A stretch of 35,827 nucleotides of DNA from Burkholderiales bacterium. GTDB taxonomy: Bacteria; Pseudomonadota; Gammaproteobacteria; Burkholderiales; Burkholderiaceae_C. The translations under genes were made by a program, and so were the position numbers. How positions within the stretch are numbered: position 1 is the stretch's first letter; each line of letters opens with the position of its first letter. Below are positions 8,346-16,240 of this stretch, in pieces. The stretch is taken from contig RXJQ01000039.1 of assembly GCA_003963115.1 (NCBI GenBank), forward strand, positions 1 to 35,827, written 5' to 3'. Under the pieces are notes generated by a model. The model searched no databases. It was not told the DNA's origin and saw only the letters and a list, made by a program, of their open reading frames with translations.

Positions 8346-8367
8346 TAACTGACTTGTGGGTCAGTAA
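8346..8367. promoter_or_regulatory. Palindromic operator, probable TetR binding site
   Basis: TAACTGAC-TTGTGG-GTCAGTAA is an inverted repeat with one mismatch in eight-base arms and a six-base centre (perfect core ACTGAC/GTCAGT at 8348-8365). It overlaps the end of the -10 box and the predicted start of transcription of the tetR-led operon. That is the usual place for a TetR-type operator. The palindrome is seen; binding is inferred. Confidence 0.7.
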
Positions 8368-8395
8368 TGTAGCCGCGCGTGCCGGTGTCGGTCAA
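8366..8395 (-). promoter_or_regulatory. Sigma70-like promoter of the tetR-efflux operon
   Basis: On the minus strand TTGACC (8395-8390) and TACATT (8371-8366) are separated by 18 bases. They match the consensus boxes at five and four of six positions. Transcription would start near 8358, leaving a leader of about 80 bases before the tetR ATG. Confidence 0.55.
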
Positions 8396-8416
8396 ACGAC
8401 CCATCGAGCCCGATGA

Positions 8417-8449
8417 GCCCGCCGTGCTTGGCTATCATGACCGGCGGGC
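8417..8449. repeat. GC-rich inverted repeat in the tetR-thioesterase gap
   Basis: Perfect eight-base arms GCCCGCCG (8417-8424) and CGGCGGGC (8442-8449) enclose 17 bases that contain TATCAT (8433-8438), a possible -10 box for the thioesterase gene. It could be a binding site or an RNA stem. No T-run follows, so it is not a typical terminator. Confidence 0.4.
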
Positions 8450-8495
8450 AAGCGCCTGTCCCTTATCTCTCTGACAAGTCTGGAAGCGTCAGTTC

Positions 8496-8942
8496 ATGGA
8501 AAGACCCCAAGCGCAAGAGCGGGCTGCCTATGCCCACTTCAGCACCATCACCACCCGCTGGATGGACAACGACATCTACGGGCACGTCAACAACGTCACC
8601 TACTACAGTTACTTCGACACGGCGGTGAACCGCTACCTGATCGAGGCGGGCGTGCTGGACATCCACCAGGGCGAGGTGATCGGCCTGGTCATCGAGACGC
8701 ATTGCAACTACTTCGCACCGCTGGAGTTCCCGCGTAATGTGGACGCCGGCATCCGCGTGGGCCACATCGGCAAGAGCAGCGTGCGCTACGAGATCGGCCT
8801 GTTCGACCAGGGGGCGCCGATGTCGGCGGCAGTGGGTCACTTCGTGCACGTGTATGTGGACCGCGCGACCCGCCGCCCCGTGCCGCTGCCTGAAGCTTTC
8901 GTCAAGGCCTTGCAGGCGCTGCAATTGCCGGCCGAAGGCTGA
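8496..8942 (+). CDS. Acyl-CoA thioesterase, 4HBT hotdog family (FadM/YbgC-like)
   Basis: A 148-residue single-hotdog enzyme that hydrolyses acyl-CoA to free acid and CoA in the cytosol. The family signature is clear near residues 21-45: RWMDNDIYGHVNNVTYYSYF, where the Asp in DNDIYGHVNN is the usual catalytic position of 4-hydroxybenzoyl-CoA thioesterase-like enzymes. The conserved hotdog helix follows (YFDTAVNRYL). GGAAG lies twelve bases before the ATG. It is divergent from tetR and stands alone, with 331 bases before the acyl-CoA ligase gene. Given the ligase and beta-oxidation genes downstream, it probably releases stalled acyl-CoA. Chain-length preference cannot be told. Confidence 0.88.
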   Translation: MERPQAQERAAYAHFSTITTRWMDNDIYGHVNNVTYYSYFDTAVNRYLIEAGVLDIHQGEVIGLVIETHCNYFAPLEFPRNVDAGIRVGHIGKSSVRYEIGLFDQGAPMSAAVGHFVHVYVDRATRRPVPLPEAFVKALQALQLPAEG

Positions 8943-9136
8943 TCGCGGCGAAAGTGCTCAATTGCGCAAAAGCGCCACAAAATCCCGCAACGGGCTGCGA
9001 AGCACCAGGCTGGGGATGGCCCTGGGACGGATCCACCCGAATGCGCTAGACAATGCGCTGTTGCCGGATCGAACGCTCATCTGGTCCCCAGCGTTTCCCG
9101 GATGGAGCCAGGACAGGCGCTCAATCACGGGGAATC

Positions 9137-9191
9137 TAGGGATAACCCTTTAGGGTAGACCATGTGATTTTCGGTCTGCGGCGACTATGAT
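9137..9191 (+). promoter_or_regulatory. Promoter and likely activator site of the acyl-CoA ligase gene
   Basis: The 331-base gap 8943-9273 holds no gene. A -10 box TATGAT (9186-9191) has no good -35 box: the best is ATGTGA at 18 bases spacing. Just upstream, TAGGGATAACCCTTTAGGGTA (9137-9157) carries three copies of an AGGGT/ACCCT element, two facing each other around a TT centre. The lack of a -35 box and a repeat centred about 50 bases before the predicted start suggest an activator-dependent promoter. The regulator is unknown. Confidence 0.45.
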
Positions 9192-9273
9192 CCGCGCGCT
9201 GATCTGAATCGGCATGTTTCCCGTTTGGCCTGTCCGGTCATCCGCGTTGTCTCTCTTTTCGGAGGTAGTCCCT

Positions 9274-10905
9274 ATGAGCCTGATGGGCCAAATGATGCAC
9301 ATGCCCTTGATGATCTCGTCGCTGCTCAAGCACGCGGCGCGTCACAACGGCGACGTCGAGATCGTGTCCAAGCGTGTGGAAGGCGATATGCACCGCACCA
9401 ACTGGACCGAGGTCGAGTTGCGTTCACGCAAGCTGGCCCAGGCCCTGGACCGACTGGGATTGCAAGCCGGCGACCGCGTGGCCACGCTGGCCTGGAACGG
9501 CTACCGCCACATGGAGATCTACTACGCGGTGTCGGGCTCACAGCGCGTGTGCCACACCGTCAACCCGCGCCTGTTCCCGCAGCAAGTGGCCTGGATCGCC
9601 AACGACGCGCAAGACAAGGCCATCTTCGTTGACCTGAACATCTTCCCCTTGGTCGAGAAGCTCGCGCCCATGCTGCCCACGGTCAAGCACGTGGTGCTCA
9701 TGTGCGCCCGCGAAAGCATGCCGCGCGAATGCACCTTGCCCAATCTGCTGTGCTACGAAGACCTGATCGCCGCAGAAGACGGCAACTATGACTGGCCTTC
9801 TTTCGACGAGAACACGGCCGCCAGCATCTGCTACACCTCGGGCACGACCGGCAACCCCAAGGGCGCCGTGTATTCGCACCGCTCGACCGTGCTGCATGCG
9901 TTTGCGGCCGCGCTGCCGGATGCCATGAGCCTCAAGGCCACCGACACCGTGCTGCCCGTGGTGCCGATGTTCCACGTCAACGCCTGGGGCCTGCCTTACA
10001 CAGCAGCCATGGTGGGTTGCAAGCTGGTGTTCCCTGGCCACCACCTGGATGGCGCCTCGCTCTACAACCTCTTCGAAGAAGAGAAGGTGACGATGAGCGC
10101 GGGCGTGCCCACGATCTGGCTGGGCCTGCTCAACCATGTCAAGTCCAATAACCTGAAGTTCAGCACCTTCAAGAGCACCATCATTGGCGGCGCGGCCTGC
10201 CCGCCCGCGATGATCCGCACGTTCGAGAACGACTATGGCGTCGAGGTGATCCACGCCTGGGGCATGACCGAGCTGTCGCCGCTGGGTACGCTGGGCCGCT
10301 TGAAGGCCAAGCATGCCGACTGGTCACTTGAAGACAAGCAAAAGCTGCTGGAAAAGCAGGGCAAGTCGGTCTATGGCATCGACATGCGCATCGTGGACGG
10401 TGACGGCAAGGTGCTGCCTTGGGATGGCAAGGCCGCCGGTGACCTGGAAGTGCGCGGGCACTGGGTGATCAGCAGCTACTTCAATGTCGAGAAGTCGCCC
10501 CTGCATGACGGCTGGTTCCCCACGGGCGACGTGGCCACCATTGACCCTGACGGCTACATGCAGATCACCGACCGCAGCAAGGACGTGATCAAGTCAGGTG
10601 GCGAGTGGATCAGCTCCATCGACCTGGAGAACGTGCTGATGGCTCACCCGGCCGTGCACGAGGCGGCGGCCATCGCCTGCCATCACCCCAAGTGGGACGA
10701 GCGCCCGCTGATGGTGGTGGTCAAGAAGCCTGGTGCCGAGGTGAGCAAGGAAGAGCTGATCGCGTTCTACAAGGGCAAGATCCCGAACTGGCAGACGCCT
10801 GACGACGTGGTCTTCGTGGAAGAGATCCCGCACACGGCCACGGGCAAGATCTCCAAACTCCAACTGCGCGAAAAATTCAAGGACCACAAACTGCCTACGG
10901 CTTGA
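9274..10905 (+). CDS. Acyl-CoA ligase (AMP-forming), fatty-acyl/DmdB-like family
   Basis: A 543-residue adenylate-forming enzyme that joins a carboxylic acid to CoA with ATP. Motifs in order: [11 protein letters not shown] near residue 187 (phosphate loop), [10 protein letters not shown] (A5), GWFPTGD near 413 with Asp binding the ribose, [15 protein letters not shown] (A8 hinge), and TGKISK near 522-527 with the catalytic lysine at 525. All key residues are present. The start at 9274 has GGAGG upstream; an in-frame ATG at 9214 is less likely. The sequence type is that of medium/long-chain acyl-CoA and methylthiopropionyl-CoA ligases, and these cannot be separated by eye. It is followed by a strong terminator, so it is a single-gene unit. 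The next operon encodes an importer and further on lie beta-oxidation enzymes. Confidence 0.9.
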   Translation: MSLMGQMMHMPLMISSLLKHAARHNGDVEIVSKRVEGDMHRTNWTEVELRSRKLAQALDRLGLQAGDRVATLAWNGYRHMEIYYAVSGSQRVCHTVNPRLFPQQVAWIANDAQDKAIFVDLNIFPLVEKLAPMLPTVKHVVLMCARESMPRECTLPNLLCYEDLIAAEDGNYDWPSFDENTAASICYTSGTTGNPKGAVYSHRSTVLHAFAAALPDAMSLKATDTVLPVVPMFHVNAWGLPYTAAMVGCKLVFPGHHLDGASLYNLFEEEKVTMSAGVPTIWLGLLNHVKSNNLKFSTFKSTIIGGAACPPAMIRTFENDYGVEVIHAWGMTELSPLGTLGRLKAKHADWSLEDKQKLLEKQGKSVYGIDMRIVDGDGKVLPWDGKAAGDLEVRGHWVISSYFNVEKSPLHDGWFPTGDVATIDPDGYMQITDRSKDVIKSGGEWISSIDLENVLMAHPAVHEAAAIACHHPKWDERPLMVVVKKPGAEVSKEELIAFYKGKIPNWQTPDDVVFVEEIPHTATGKISKLQLREKFKDHKLPTA

Positions 10906-10926
10906 TCGTTGTTTGAAGCGCACAAG

Positions 10927-10955
10927 AAAGGCGTCCCGTTTGGGGCGCCTTTTTT
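10927..10955 (+). terminator. Strong intrinsic terminator after the acyl-CoA ligase
   Basis: AAAGGCGTCCC and GGGGCGCCTTT pair over eleven bases (one G-U) around a GTTT loop and run into six or more T. It separates the ligase gene from the ABC transporter operon. Confidence 0.85.
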
Positions 10956-11062
10956 GATGCACGAATGACCTCATCCGTGTCTGCGGGTCATCCCTGAGCA
11001 GGGCCCTCAAGTCGGGGGGGTAAATTGGCCCCGCTGAGTTTCAACACGACACGGAGAATGAG

Positions 11063-12310
11063 ATGCGCTTACAAGCCCCACACGTTCGTACGCTGAGCTT
11101 TCTGGTCGCTGCAAGCCTGTCTGCAGGCGCGGCACTGGCGCAAAAGGGAGAGACCGTCAAGATTGCCTGGATCGACCCGCTGTCGGGCCTCATGGCCAGC
11201 GTCGGCCAGAACCAGATCAAGAGCTTCCAGTTCGTGGCCGAGAAGCTCAACGGCGCGAACAACCCGGCTGGTGTCAAGTTCGAATTCGTCACCATCGACA
11301 ACAAACTCAGTCCCGCAGAATCTCTCAACGCCCTGAAGTCGGCCGCCGACCAGGGCATCCGTTATGTGGTGCAGGGCCTCGGTTCAGGCTCTGCGCTGGC
11401 GCTGGTGGACGGCGTCAACAAGTACAACGAGCGCAACCCTGGTAAAGAAATCGTCTACCTGAACTACGCTGCGGTCGACCCCGACCTGACCAACAGCAAG
11501 TGCAGTTACTGGCACTACCGGCTGGACGCCGACACCTCGATGAAGATGGAGGCGCTGACCTCCTTCATCAAGGACCAGAAGGACGTGCACAAGGTCTATC
11601 TGATCAACCAGAACTATGCACATGGTCAGCAGGTATCGAAGTTTGCCAAGTCCATGCTGGCCCGCAAGCGCGCCGACATCCAGATCGTGGGTGACGATCT
11701 GCACCCGCTCGCCCAGGTGCGTGACTTCGCGCCCTATGTGGCCAAGATCAAGGCATCGGGCGCTGATACCGTGATCACCGGCAACTGGGGCTCGGACCTG
11801 GCTTTGCTTGTCAAGGCCGCCAATGAGGCAGGTCTCAACGTCAACTTCTATACCTACTATGCGAACTTCGGCGGCACGCCAACCGCGCTGGGCAAGGCAG
11901 CCAGCGGACGCGTCTACCAGGTGGGCTATGGCCACTACAACATGGGTGGCCTCTACGGCGGTCTGGCCAGTGAGTTCAAGAAGCGCTTCAATGATGACTT
12001 CTACAACGGCGCGTCCTACCACGCGCTGATGATGCTGTCCGAGGCCATGGCCAAGGCCAAGTCGACGGATCCGCTCAAGGTGGCGGCTGCCATGGAGGGC
12101 CTGAAGTTCAAGAGCTTCAATGGAGAGGTCGAAATGCGCAAGACCGACCACCAGTTGCAGCAGCCGCTCTTCATCGCCAAGTGGGCGCCGGTGGATGCCA
12201 AAGACAGCTACGACGTCGAGAAGACCGGCATGACCTTTGTGCCCGTCAAATCCTTTGACTCCTATGTGTCCAGTACGCCGACGTCCTGTCAGATGAAACG
12301 TCCATCCTGA
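11063..12310 (+). CDS. Liv-type ABC transporter substrate-binding protein
   Basis: A 415-residue periplasmic binding protein of the Leu/Ile/Val-binding (Peripla_BP_6) type. The signal peptide is residues 1-26 (RTLSFLVAASLSAGAALAQ, cleavage after ALA). The mature start VKIAWIDPLSGLMASVGQN is the ligand-binding loop typical of the family. Two Rossmann-like lobes follow (VYLINQNYAHGQQ, ADTVITGNWGSDLALLVKAA). It has two cysteines, in SKCSYW and in SCQMKRPS at the very end. GGAG precedes the ATG. It is the first gene of a five-gene importer operon. Members of this family beside acyl-CoA metabolism often bind aromatic or aliphatic acids rather than amino acids, so the substrate is left open. Confidence 0.9.
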   Translation: MRLQAPHVRTLSFLVAASLSAGAALAQKGETVKIAWIDPLSGLMASVGQNQIKSFQFVAEKLNGANNPAGVKFEFVTIDNKLSPAESLNALKSAADQGIRYVVQGLGSGSALALVDGVNKYNERNPGKEIVYLNYAAVDPDLTNSKCSYWHYRLDADTSMKMEALTSFIKDQKDVHKVYLINQNYAHGQQVSKFAKSMLARKRADIQIVGDDLHPLAQVRDFAPYVAKIKASGADTVITGNWGSDLALLVKAANEAGLNVNFYTYYANFGGTPTALGKAASGRVYQVGYGHYNMGGLYGGLASEFKKRFNDDFYNGASYHALMMLSEAMAKAKSTDPLKVAAAMEGLKFKSFNGEVEMRKTDHQLQQPLFIAKWAPVDAKDSYDVEKTGMTFVPVKSFDSYVSSTPTSCQMKRPS

Positions 12311-12343
12311 TCGACCTGACGGACGCACTGGGGCTAGCGCCGG

Positions 12344-13369
12344 ATGGAAACCTTCGTCGTCTTCTTCCTCAACGGCCTCAGCTATGGGCTGCTGCTGTTC
12401 ATGCTGAGTTCAGGCCTGACGCTGATCTTCAGCATGATGGGAGTATTGAACTTCGCGCATGCGAGCTTCTACATGCTGGGTGCGTACTTCGCGTACACGC
12501 TCACAGGCCTCGTGGGTTTCTTCCCGGCCTTGTTTCTGGCCCCCTTGCTGGTTGGCTTGCTGGGTGCGGCCTTCGAGCGCTACAGCCTGCGCAAGGTGCA
12601 TGTCTACGGGCATGTGCCTGAGTTGCTGGTGACCTTTGGCTTGTCTTACGTGGTGTTCGAATGCGTGCGCCTGATCTGGGGGCCGGCCAATGTGGACTAC
12701 CGCATCCCCGAGGTGCTGGACGGCCCGCTGTTCACCATCGCCAATGTGAAGGCCGACGGCCTGCGCTTCCTGGCCGGGGCGGGCGATCCGGCCTTGTGCG
12801 GGCCGGCGGCGGGCAATTCCTGCACGCAGTTCCCGATATACCGGGGCTTCATGGCGCTGGTGGCGCTCTTCATGCTGGGCGCGCTGTGGCTGCTGCTCAC
12901 GCGCACCCGCATCGGCTTGATCATCCAGGCGGCCTTGACCCACCCGGACATGGCGCAAGCCCTGGGTCACAACGTGCCGCGTGTGATGATGGGCGTGTTC
13001 GGCGGTGGCTGTGCCCTGGCGGGACTGGCTGGTGTGATCGGGGGCAATGCCTTCGTGACGGAGCCGAACATGGCGGCGTCAGTGGGCGCCATCATCTTCG
13101 TGGTGGTGGTCGTGGGCGGCATGGGCTCGCTGGCGGGGGCCTTTCTGGCCTCGTTGCTGATCGGCCTGCTTCAGACCTTTGCGGTGTTGGCTGATGTCTC
13201 GGTTGCGACGCTCATGCAAGGCCATGGCTACATCGTGAACGACGCGCATTGGTCTTACCCGCTGCTGAAAGTCACCGTCTCGCAGATGGCCCCGATCCTG
13301 CCTTATCTGTTCCTGGTGCTGATCCTCATCTTCAGGCCCAAGGGCTTGCTGGGCACGCGCGAGGAGTGA
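12344..13369 (+). CDS. Liv-type ABC transporter permease (LivH-like)
   Basis: A 341-residue inner-membrane permease with eight or more hydrophobic segments, which forms the translocation path together with the LivM-like subunit. The start METFVVFFLNGLSYGLLLFML, followed by LTLIFSMMGVLNFAHASFYMLGAY, is the classic LivH opening. The contact loop for the ATPase lies in the IIQAALTHPDMAQALGHN region. It is longer than E. coli LivH because of a loop near residues 125-165 that contains two cysteines (CGPAAGNSC). No good ribosome site is visible before the ATG, 33 bases after the binding-protein stop, so coupling with upstream translation is likely. Confidence 0.9.
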   Translation: METFVVFFLNGLSYGLLLFMLSSGLTLIFSMMGVLNFAHASFYMLGAYFAYTLTGLVGFFPALFLAPLLVGLLGAAFERYSLRKVHVYGHVPELLVTFGLSYVVFECVRLIWGPANVDYRIPEVLDGPLFTIANVKADGLRFLAGAGDPALCGPAAGNSCTQFPIYRGFMALVALFMLGALWLLLTRTRIGLIIQAALTHPDMAQALGHNVPRVMMGVFGGGCALAGLAGVIGGNAFVTEPNMAASVGAIIFVVVVVGGMGSLAGAFLASLLIGLLQTFAVLADVSVATLMQGHGYIVNDAHWSYPLLKVTVSQMAPILPYLFLVLILIFRPKGLLGTREE

Positions 13370-13376
13370 GCCGCAC

Positions 13377-14669
13377 ATGACCCGCGACGTCTACCAATTT
13401 AGACCGCTGAACCTGGGCCGATGGCTCTTGTGGTCTGCTTTCGCGTTCGTGCTGCTGATGGCACCGCATGTGTTCACCAGCAGCCTGTCGCTGACCATGC
13501 TCTCGCAGATGGGCACGGCCATCATCGTCTGCCTGTCTTACAACATGCTGCTGGGGCAGGGCGGCATGCTCAGCTTCGGGCACGCGGTGTATTCAGGGTT
13601 GGGCGCGTTCGCAGCCATCCACACGCTCAACAAAGTGGGCGCGGGCGAATGGGCTGTGCCGGTGAGCCTGATCCCGATCATCGGTGGGCTGGCCGGCTTG
13701 CTGGTGGCTTCATTGCTGGGCGCGGTGACCACGAAGAAGTCGGGCAACACCTTTGCCATGATCACGCTGGGCGTGGGCGAGTTGGTGTGGAACATGTCGC
13801 TGATGCTGCCGGAGTTTTTTGGCGGTGAAGGTGGCATCTCCAGCAACCGCGTGGTGGGCCATCCCTTCATGGGCATCACCTTCGGGCCGCAGATCCAGGT
13901 CTACTACCTGATTGCCGTGTACTGCTTCATCTGCACGGTGCTGATGTTCGCCTTCACGCAGACGCCGCTGGGCCGCATGCTCAACGCCGTGCGCGACAAC
14001 CCCGAGCGCGTCGAGTTCATCGGCTACGACACCCAGCGTGTGCGCTACTTCGCTTTCATGATCGCGGGTTTCTTTGCCGGTGTGGCGGGTGGCCTGTACG
14101 CCATCAACTTCGAGATCGTGACGGCCGAGGTGGTAGGCGCGCAGCGCTCCGGTGCCTACCTGCTGTTCACCTTCCTGGGTGGCTCGCTGTTTTTCTTCGG
14201 GCCCATCATCGGGGCGGTGCTGCTGGTGTTGGCCTCGGTGATGTTGTCGGAGCTGACCAAGGCCTGGCTGCTTTACCTGGGGCTCGTCTTTCTGTTCATG
14301 GTGATGTTCGCGCCGGGGGGCATCGCCAGCCTGCTGATGATGAATGTGCGCGTGGCGGCACATGGCCTGCTGCGGCGCCTGCTGGCCTCGTATGCGGCGT
14401 TGGCCGTGACGGGTGCGGCGGTGGTCGCGGTTTTCGCGGCCATGGTCGAGATGGTCTATCACATCAAGCTCAATGAGGCCCTGGGGCCCATGATGAAGTT
14501 CGCGGGCATGGAGCTCAACACGCGCAGTGGCCAGACCTGGGCCGTGGCCGTGGTGGCTTTGCTCGTGGGCGTGGGCTTGTTCGAGCTGGTGCGGCGCCGC
14601 TTTGCGCGGCAGTGGCATCAGATCCAGGAAGAGATCGAGGCGCGGCTGGCCCGCGTCCCGGTGGTGTGA
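13377..14669 (+). CDS. Liv-type ABC transporter permease (LivM-like) with extra C-terminal membrane part
   Basis: A 430-residue permease, partner of the LivH-like subunit. Conserved LivM motifs: SYNMLLGQGGMLSFGHAVYSG near residue 55, a periplasmic loop, LGRMLNAVRDNPERVEFIGYD (the ATPase contact region, about 200-220), and GSLFFFGPIIGAVLLV. The usual domain ends near residue 325 (MFAPGGIASLLMMN). About 105 residues follow, with two more hydrophobic segments and a charged tail (RRRFARQWHQIQEEIEARLA). Seven bases separate it from the LivH stop; GAGGAG within the end of livH can serve as its ribosome site. The extension is unusual compared with E. coli LivM. Confidence 0.9.
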   Translation: MTRDVYQFRPLNLGRWLLWSAFAFVLLMAPHVFTSSLSLTMLSQMGTAIIVCLSYNMLLGQGGMLSFGHAVYSGLGAFAAIHTLNKVGAGEWAVPVSLIPIIGGLAGLLVASLLGAVTTKKSGNTFAMITLGVGELVWNMSLMLPEFFGGEGGISSNRVVGHPFMGITFGPQIQVYYLIAVYCFICTVLMFAFTQTPLGRMLNAVRDNPERVEFIGYDTQRVRYFAFMIAGFFAGVAGGLYAINFEIVTAEVVGAQRSGAYLLFTFLGGSLFFFGPIIGAVLLVLASVMLSELTKAWLLYLGLVFLFMVMFAPGGIASLLMMNVRVAAHGLLRRLLASYAALAVTGAAVVAVFAAMVEMVYHIKLNEALGPMMKFAGMELNTRSGQTWAVAVVALLVGVGLFELVRRRFARQWHQIQEEIEARLARVPVV

Positions 14670-14684
14670 CGGTGGGGTCTGCGC

Positions 14685-15479
14685 ATGAGCACGCCTGAAA
14701 CAGCAGGATTGGCGCTGGAGTTGCGTCAGTTGCGCAAGTCCTTTGGCAAGACGGAGATCATCCGCGGCGCCGAGCTGGCCGTGAAAGCTGGCGAGAGGGT
14801 GGCCTTGATCGGGCCCAATGGCGCGGGCAAGTCGACGCTGTTCAACCTCATCAGCGGCCGCATGGCACCGAGCAGCGGCGAGGTCCTGCTGCATGGCGAG
14901 CCCATTCATGGCTGCACCCCTTATGACATCAACCGACGCGGCCTGGCGCGCAGTTTCCAGGTGTCCAACCTGTTCCCGCGCCTGACGGTGTTCGAGAACA
15001 TCCGCTGTGGCCTGCTGTGGTCCATGGGCGAGCGCTACAGTTTCTGGCGCTTTCTGTCGCGCATGGACCATGTGAACGCGCGGGCCGAGGAGGTGCTGGA
15101 CATGATCCGCCTGCGACGCAAGCGCGACGTGCATGTCTCGCAACTGACTTATGCCGAGCAGCGCGCGCTGGAGGTGGGCGTGACCATCGCTGGCGGCGGC
15201 AATGTGATCCTGCTGGATGAGCCGACGGCGGGCATGAGCAAGTCCGAGACGGCCAACTTCGTCAAGCTCATCCGCGAGGTCACCGAAGGCAAGACCCTGC
15301 TGACCGTGGAGCACGACATGGGCGTGGTGTTCGGTCTGGCCGACCGCATCGCGGTGCTGGTCTACGGCGAGGTGATTGCGTTCGACACACCCGAGAACGT
15401 GCGGGCCAATGAGCGTGTCAAGGAAGCCTATCTGGGCTCTGTGCTGGCGCAGGCTCAGGCTGCGGAAGCAGGCGTCTGA
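14685..15479 (+). CDS. Liv-type ABC transporter ATPase (LivG-like)
   Basis: A 264-residue cytosolic ATPase that powers the permease pair. Walker A GPNGAGKST near residues 44-52; Q-loop region SFQVSNLFPRLTVFENI; a signature in the unusual form LTYAEQRALEVG instead of LSYGQQR; Walker B VILLDEPTAGMS near 178-189; switch histidine in LLTVEHDMGVVFGLADR. The long Q-loop to signature insert is typical of LivG compared with LivF. It lies 15 bases after the permease gene, within the operon. The catalytic residues are intact, in contrast to its partner. Confidence 0.9.
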   Translation: MSTPETAGLALELRQLRKSFGKTEIIRGAELAVKAGERVALIGPNGAGKSTLFNLISGRMAPSSGEVLLHGEPIHGCTPYDINRRGLARSFQVSNLFPRLTVFENIRCGLLWSMGERYSFWRFLSRMDHVNARAEEVLDMIRLRRKRDVHVSQLTYAEQRALEVGVTIAGGGNVILLDEPTAGMSKSETANFVKLIREVTEGKTLLTVEHDMGVVFGLADRIAVLVYGEVIAFDTPENVRANERVKEAYLGSVLAQAQAAEAGV

Positions 15480-15495
15480 TGGGAGCACAAGCACC

Positions 15496-16191
15496 ATGCT
15501 GAGCATTCAGGATCTGCACGCGTACTACGGCAAGAGCCACATCCTGCATGGGGTAGACCTGGAGGTCAAACCTGGCGAGATCGTGAGCCTGCTGGGGCGC
15601 AATGGCTCGGGTCGCTCGACCACCATCAAGACCATCATGGGCCTGGTCGACGGCCATGGCTCGGTCAAGTGGAAGGGCGAGGAGCTGCTGGGGCAGAAGA
15701 CCTATGACGTGGCGCGCAGAGGCCTGGGCTATGTGCCCGAGAGCCGCGACGTCTTTCCCAAGCTCACCGTGGAGCAGAACCTCAAGCTGGGCATGAAGTC
15801 GGACCACAAGAAAAGCCGCTGGAGCCTGGACGACATGTACCAGATGTTCCCGCGCCTCAAGGAGCGCCAGCACACCGAGGCGGGCGTGATGTCAGGCGGC
15901 GAGCAGCAGATGCTGACCCTGTGCCGCACGCTCATGGGCGACCCCGACCTGATCATGATCGACGAGCCGACCGAGGGTTTGGCGCCCAAGATCGTCGAGC
16001 TGGTGGGCGAGTACCTCAAGGAGCTGCAAAAGCGCGGCCTGGCGGTGCTGCTCGTGGAGCAGAAGCTCACCATCGCGCTGGACATCTCGCAGCGCTGCTA
16101 CGTGATGGGCCATGGCGAGGTGGTTTTCCATGGCACGCCCGACGAATTGCGCCACGATCAGTACACGCGCAAGGAGTGGCTGGAGGTTTGA
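15496..16191 (+). CDS. Liv-type ABC transporter ATPase (LivF-like) with Arg in place of the Walker A lysine
   Basis: A 231-residue ATPase partner of LivG. The start at 15496 (MLSIQDLHAYYGKSHILHGV) is chosen because it matches the family start; GGAG lies about ten bases upstream. The open frame extends back to 15376 over livG and is rejected. The Walker A motif reads GRNGSGRST near residues 35-43, where the invariant lysine is arginine (codon CGC at 15613-15615). Other motifs are normal: MSGGEQQ signature, LIMIDEPTEGLAPK Walker B, and LLVEQKLTIAL with the glutamine usual in LivF. The pair may therefore have one weak and one fully active ATP site. I recall Walker A arginines in other betaproteobacterial LivF proteins but cannot confirm it here. 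Confidence 0.9.
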   Translation: MLSIQDLHAYYGKSHILHGVDLEVKPGEIVSLLGRNGSGRSTTIKTIMGLVDGHGSVKWKGEELLGQKTYDVARRGLGYVPESRDVFPKLTVEQNLKLGMKSDHKKSRWSLDDMYQMFPRLKERQHTEAGVMSGGEQQMLTLCRTLMGDPDLIMIDEPTEGLAPKIVELVGEYLKELQKRGLAVLLVEQKLTIALDISQRCYVMGHGEVVFHGTPDELRHDQYTRKEWLEV

Positions 16192-16201
16192 TGCGCCGTG
16201 A

Positions 16202-16220
16202 ATGCACCTCGCAGGTGCAT
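16202..16220. repeat. Perfect hairpin between convergent genes
   Basis: ATGCACCT-CGC-AGGTGCAT is a perfect eight-base stem with a three-base loop, eleven bases after the LivF stop and before the convergent small membrane protein. There is no T-run on either side, so it may protect the 3' end of the liv message rather than terminate alone. Confidence 0.45.
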
Positions 16221-16240
16221 GTGTGGGCCTCTTGAAGAAA

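Noticed and set aside
9137..9157. Likeness of TAGGGATAAC to a homing endonuclease site (I-SceI)
   Set aside because: Only the first ten bases agree and the second half differs; the internal symmetry fits a regulator site better.
10956..11062. A promoter for the ABC importer operon
   Set aside because: TAAATT at 11021-11026 has no -35 partner at a proper distance; the promoter could not be supported.
13710..15506. A 598-codon open frame on the minus strand
   Set aside because: Antisense to livM and livG, His/Gln/Arg-rich, no recognisable motif.
16202..16220. Intrinsic terminator of the liv operon
   Set aside because: The hairpin is perfect but no T-run follows on either strand, so it is listed only as a hairpin.
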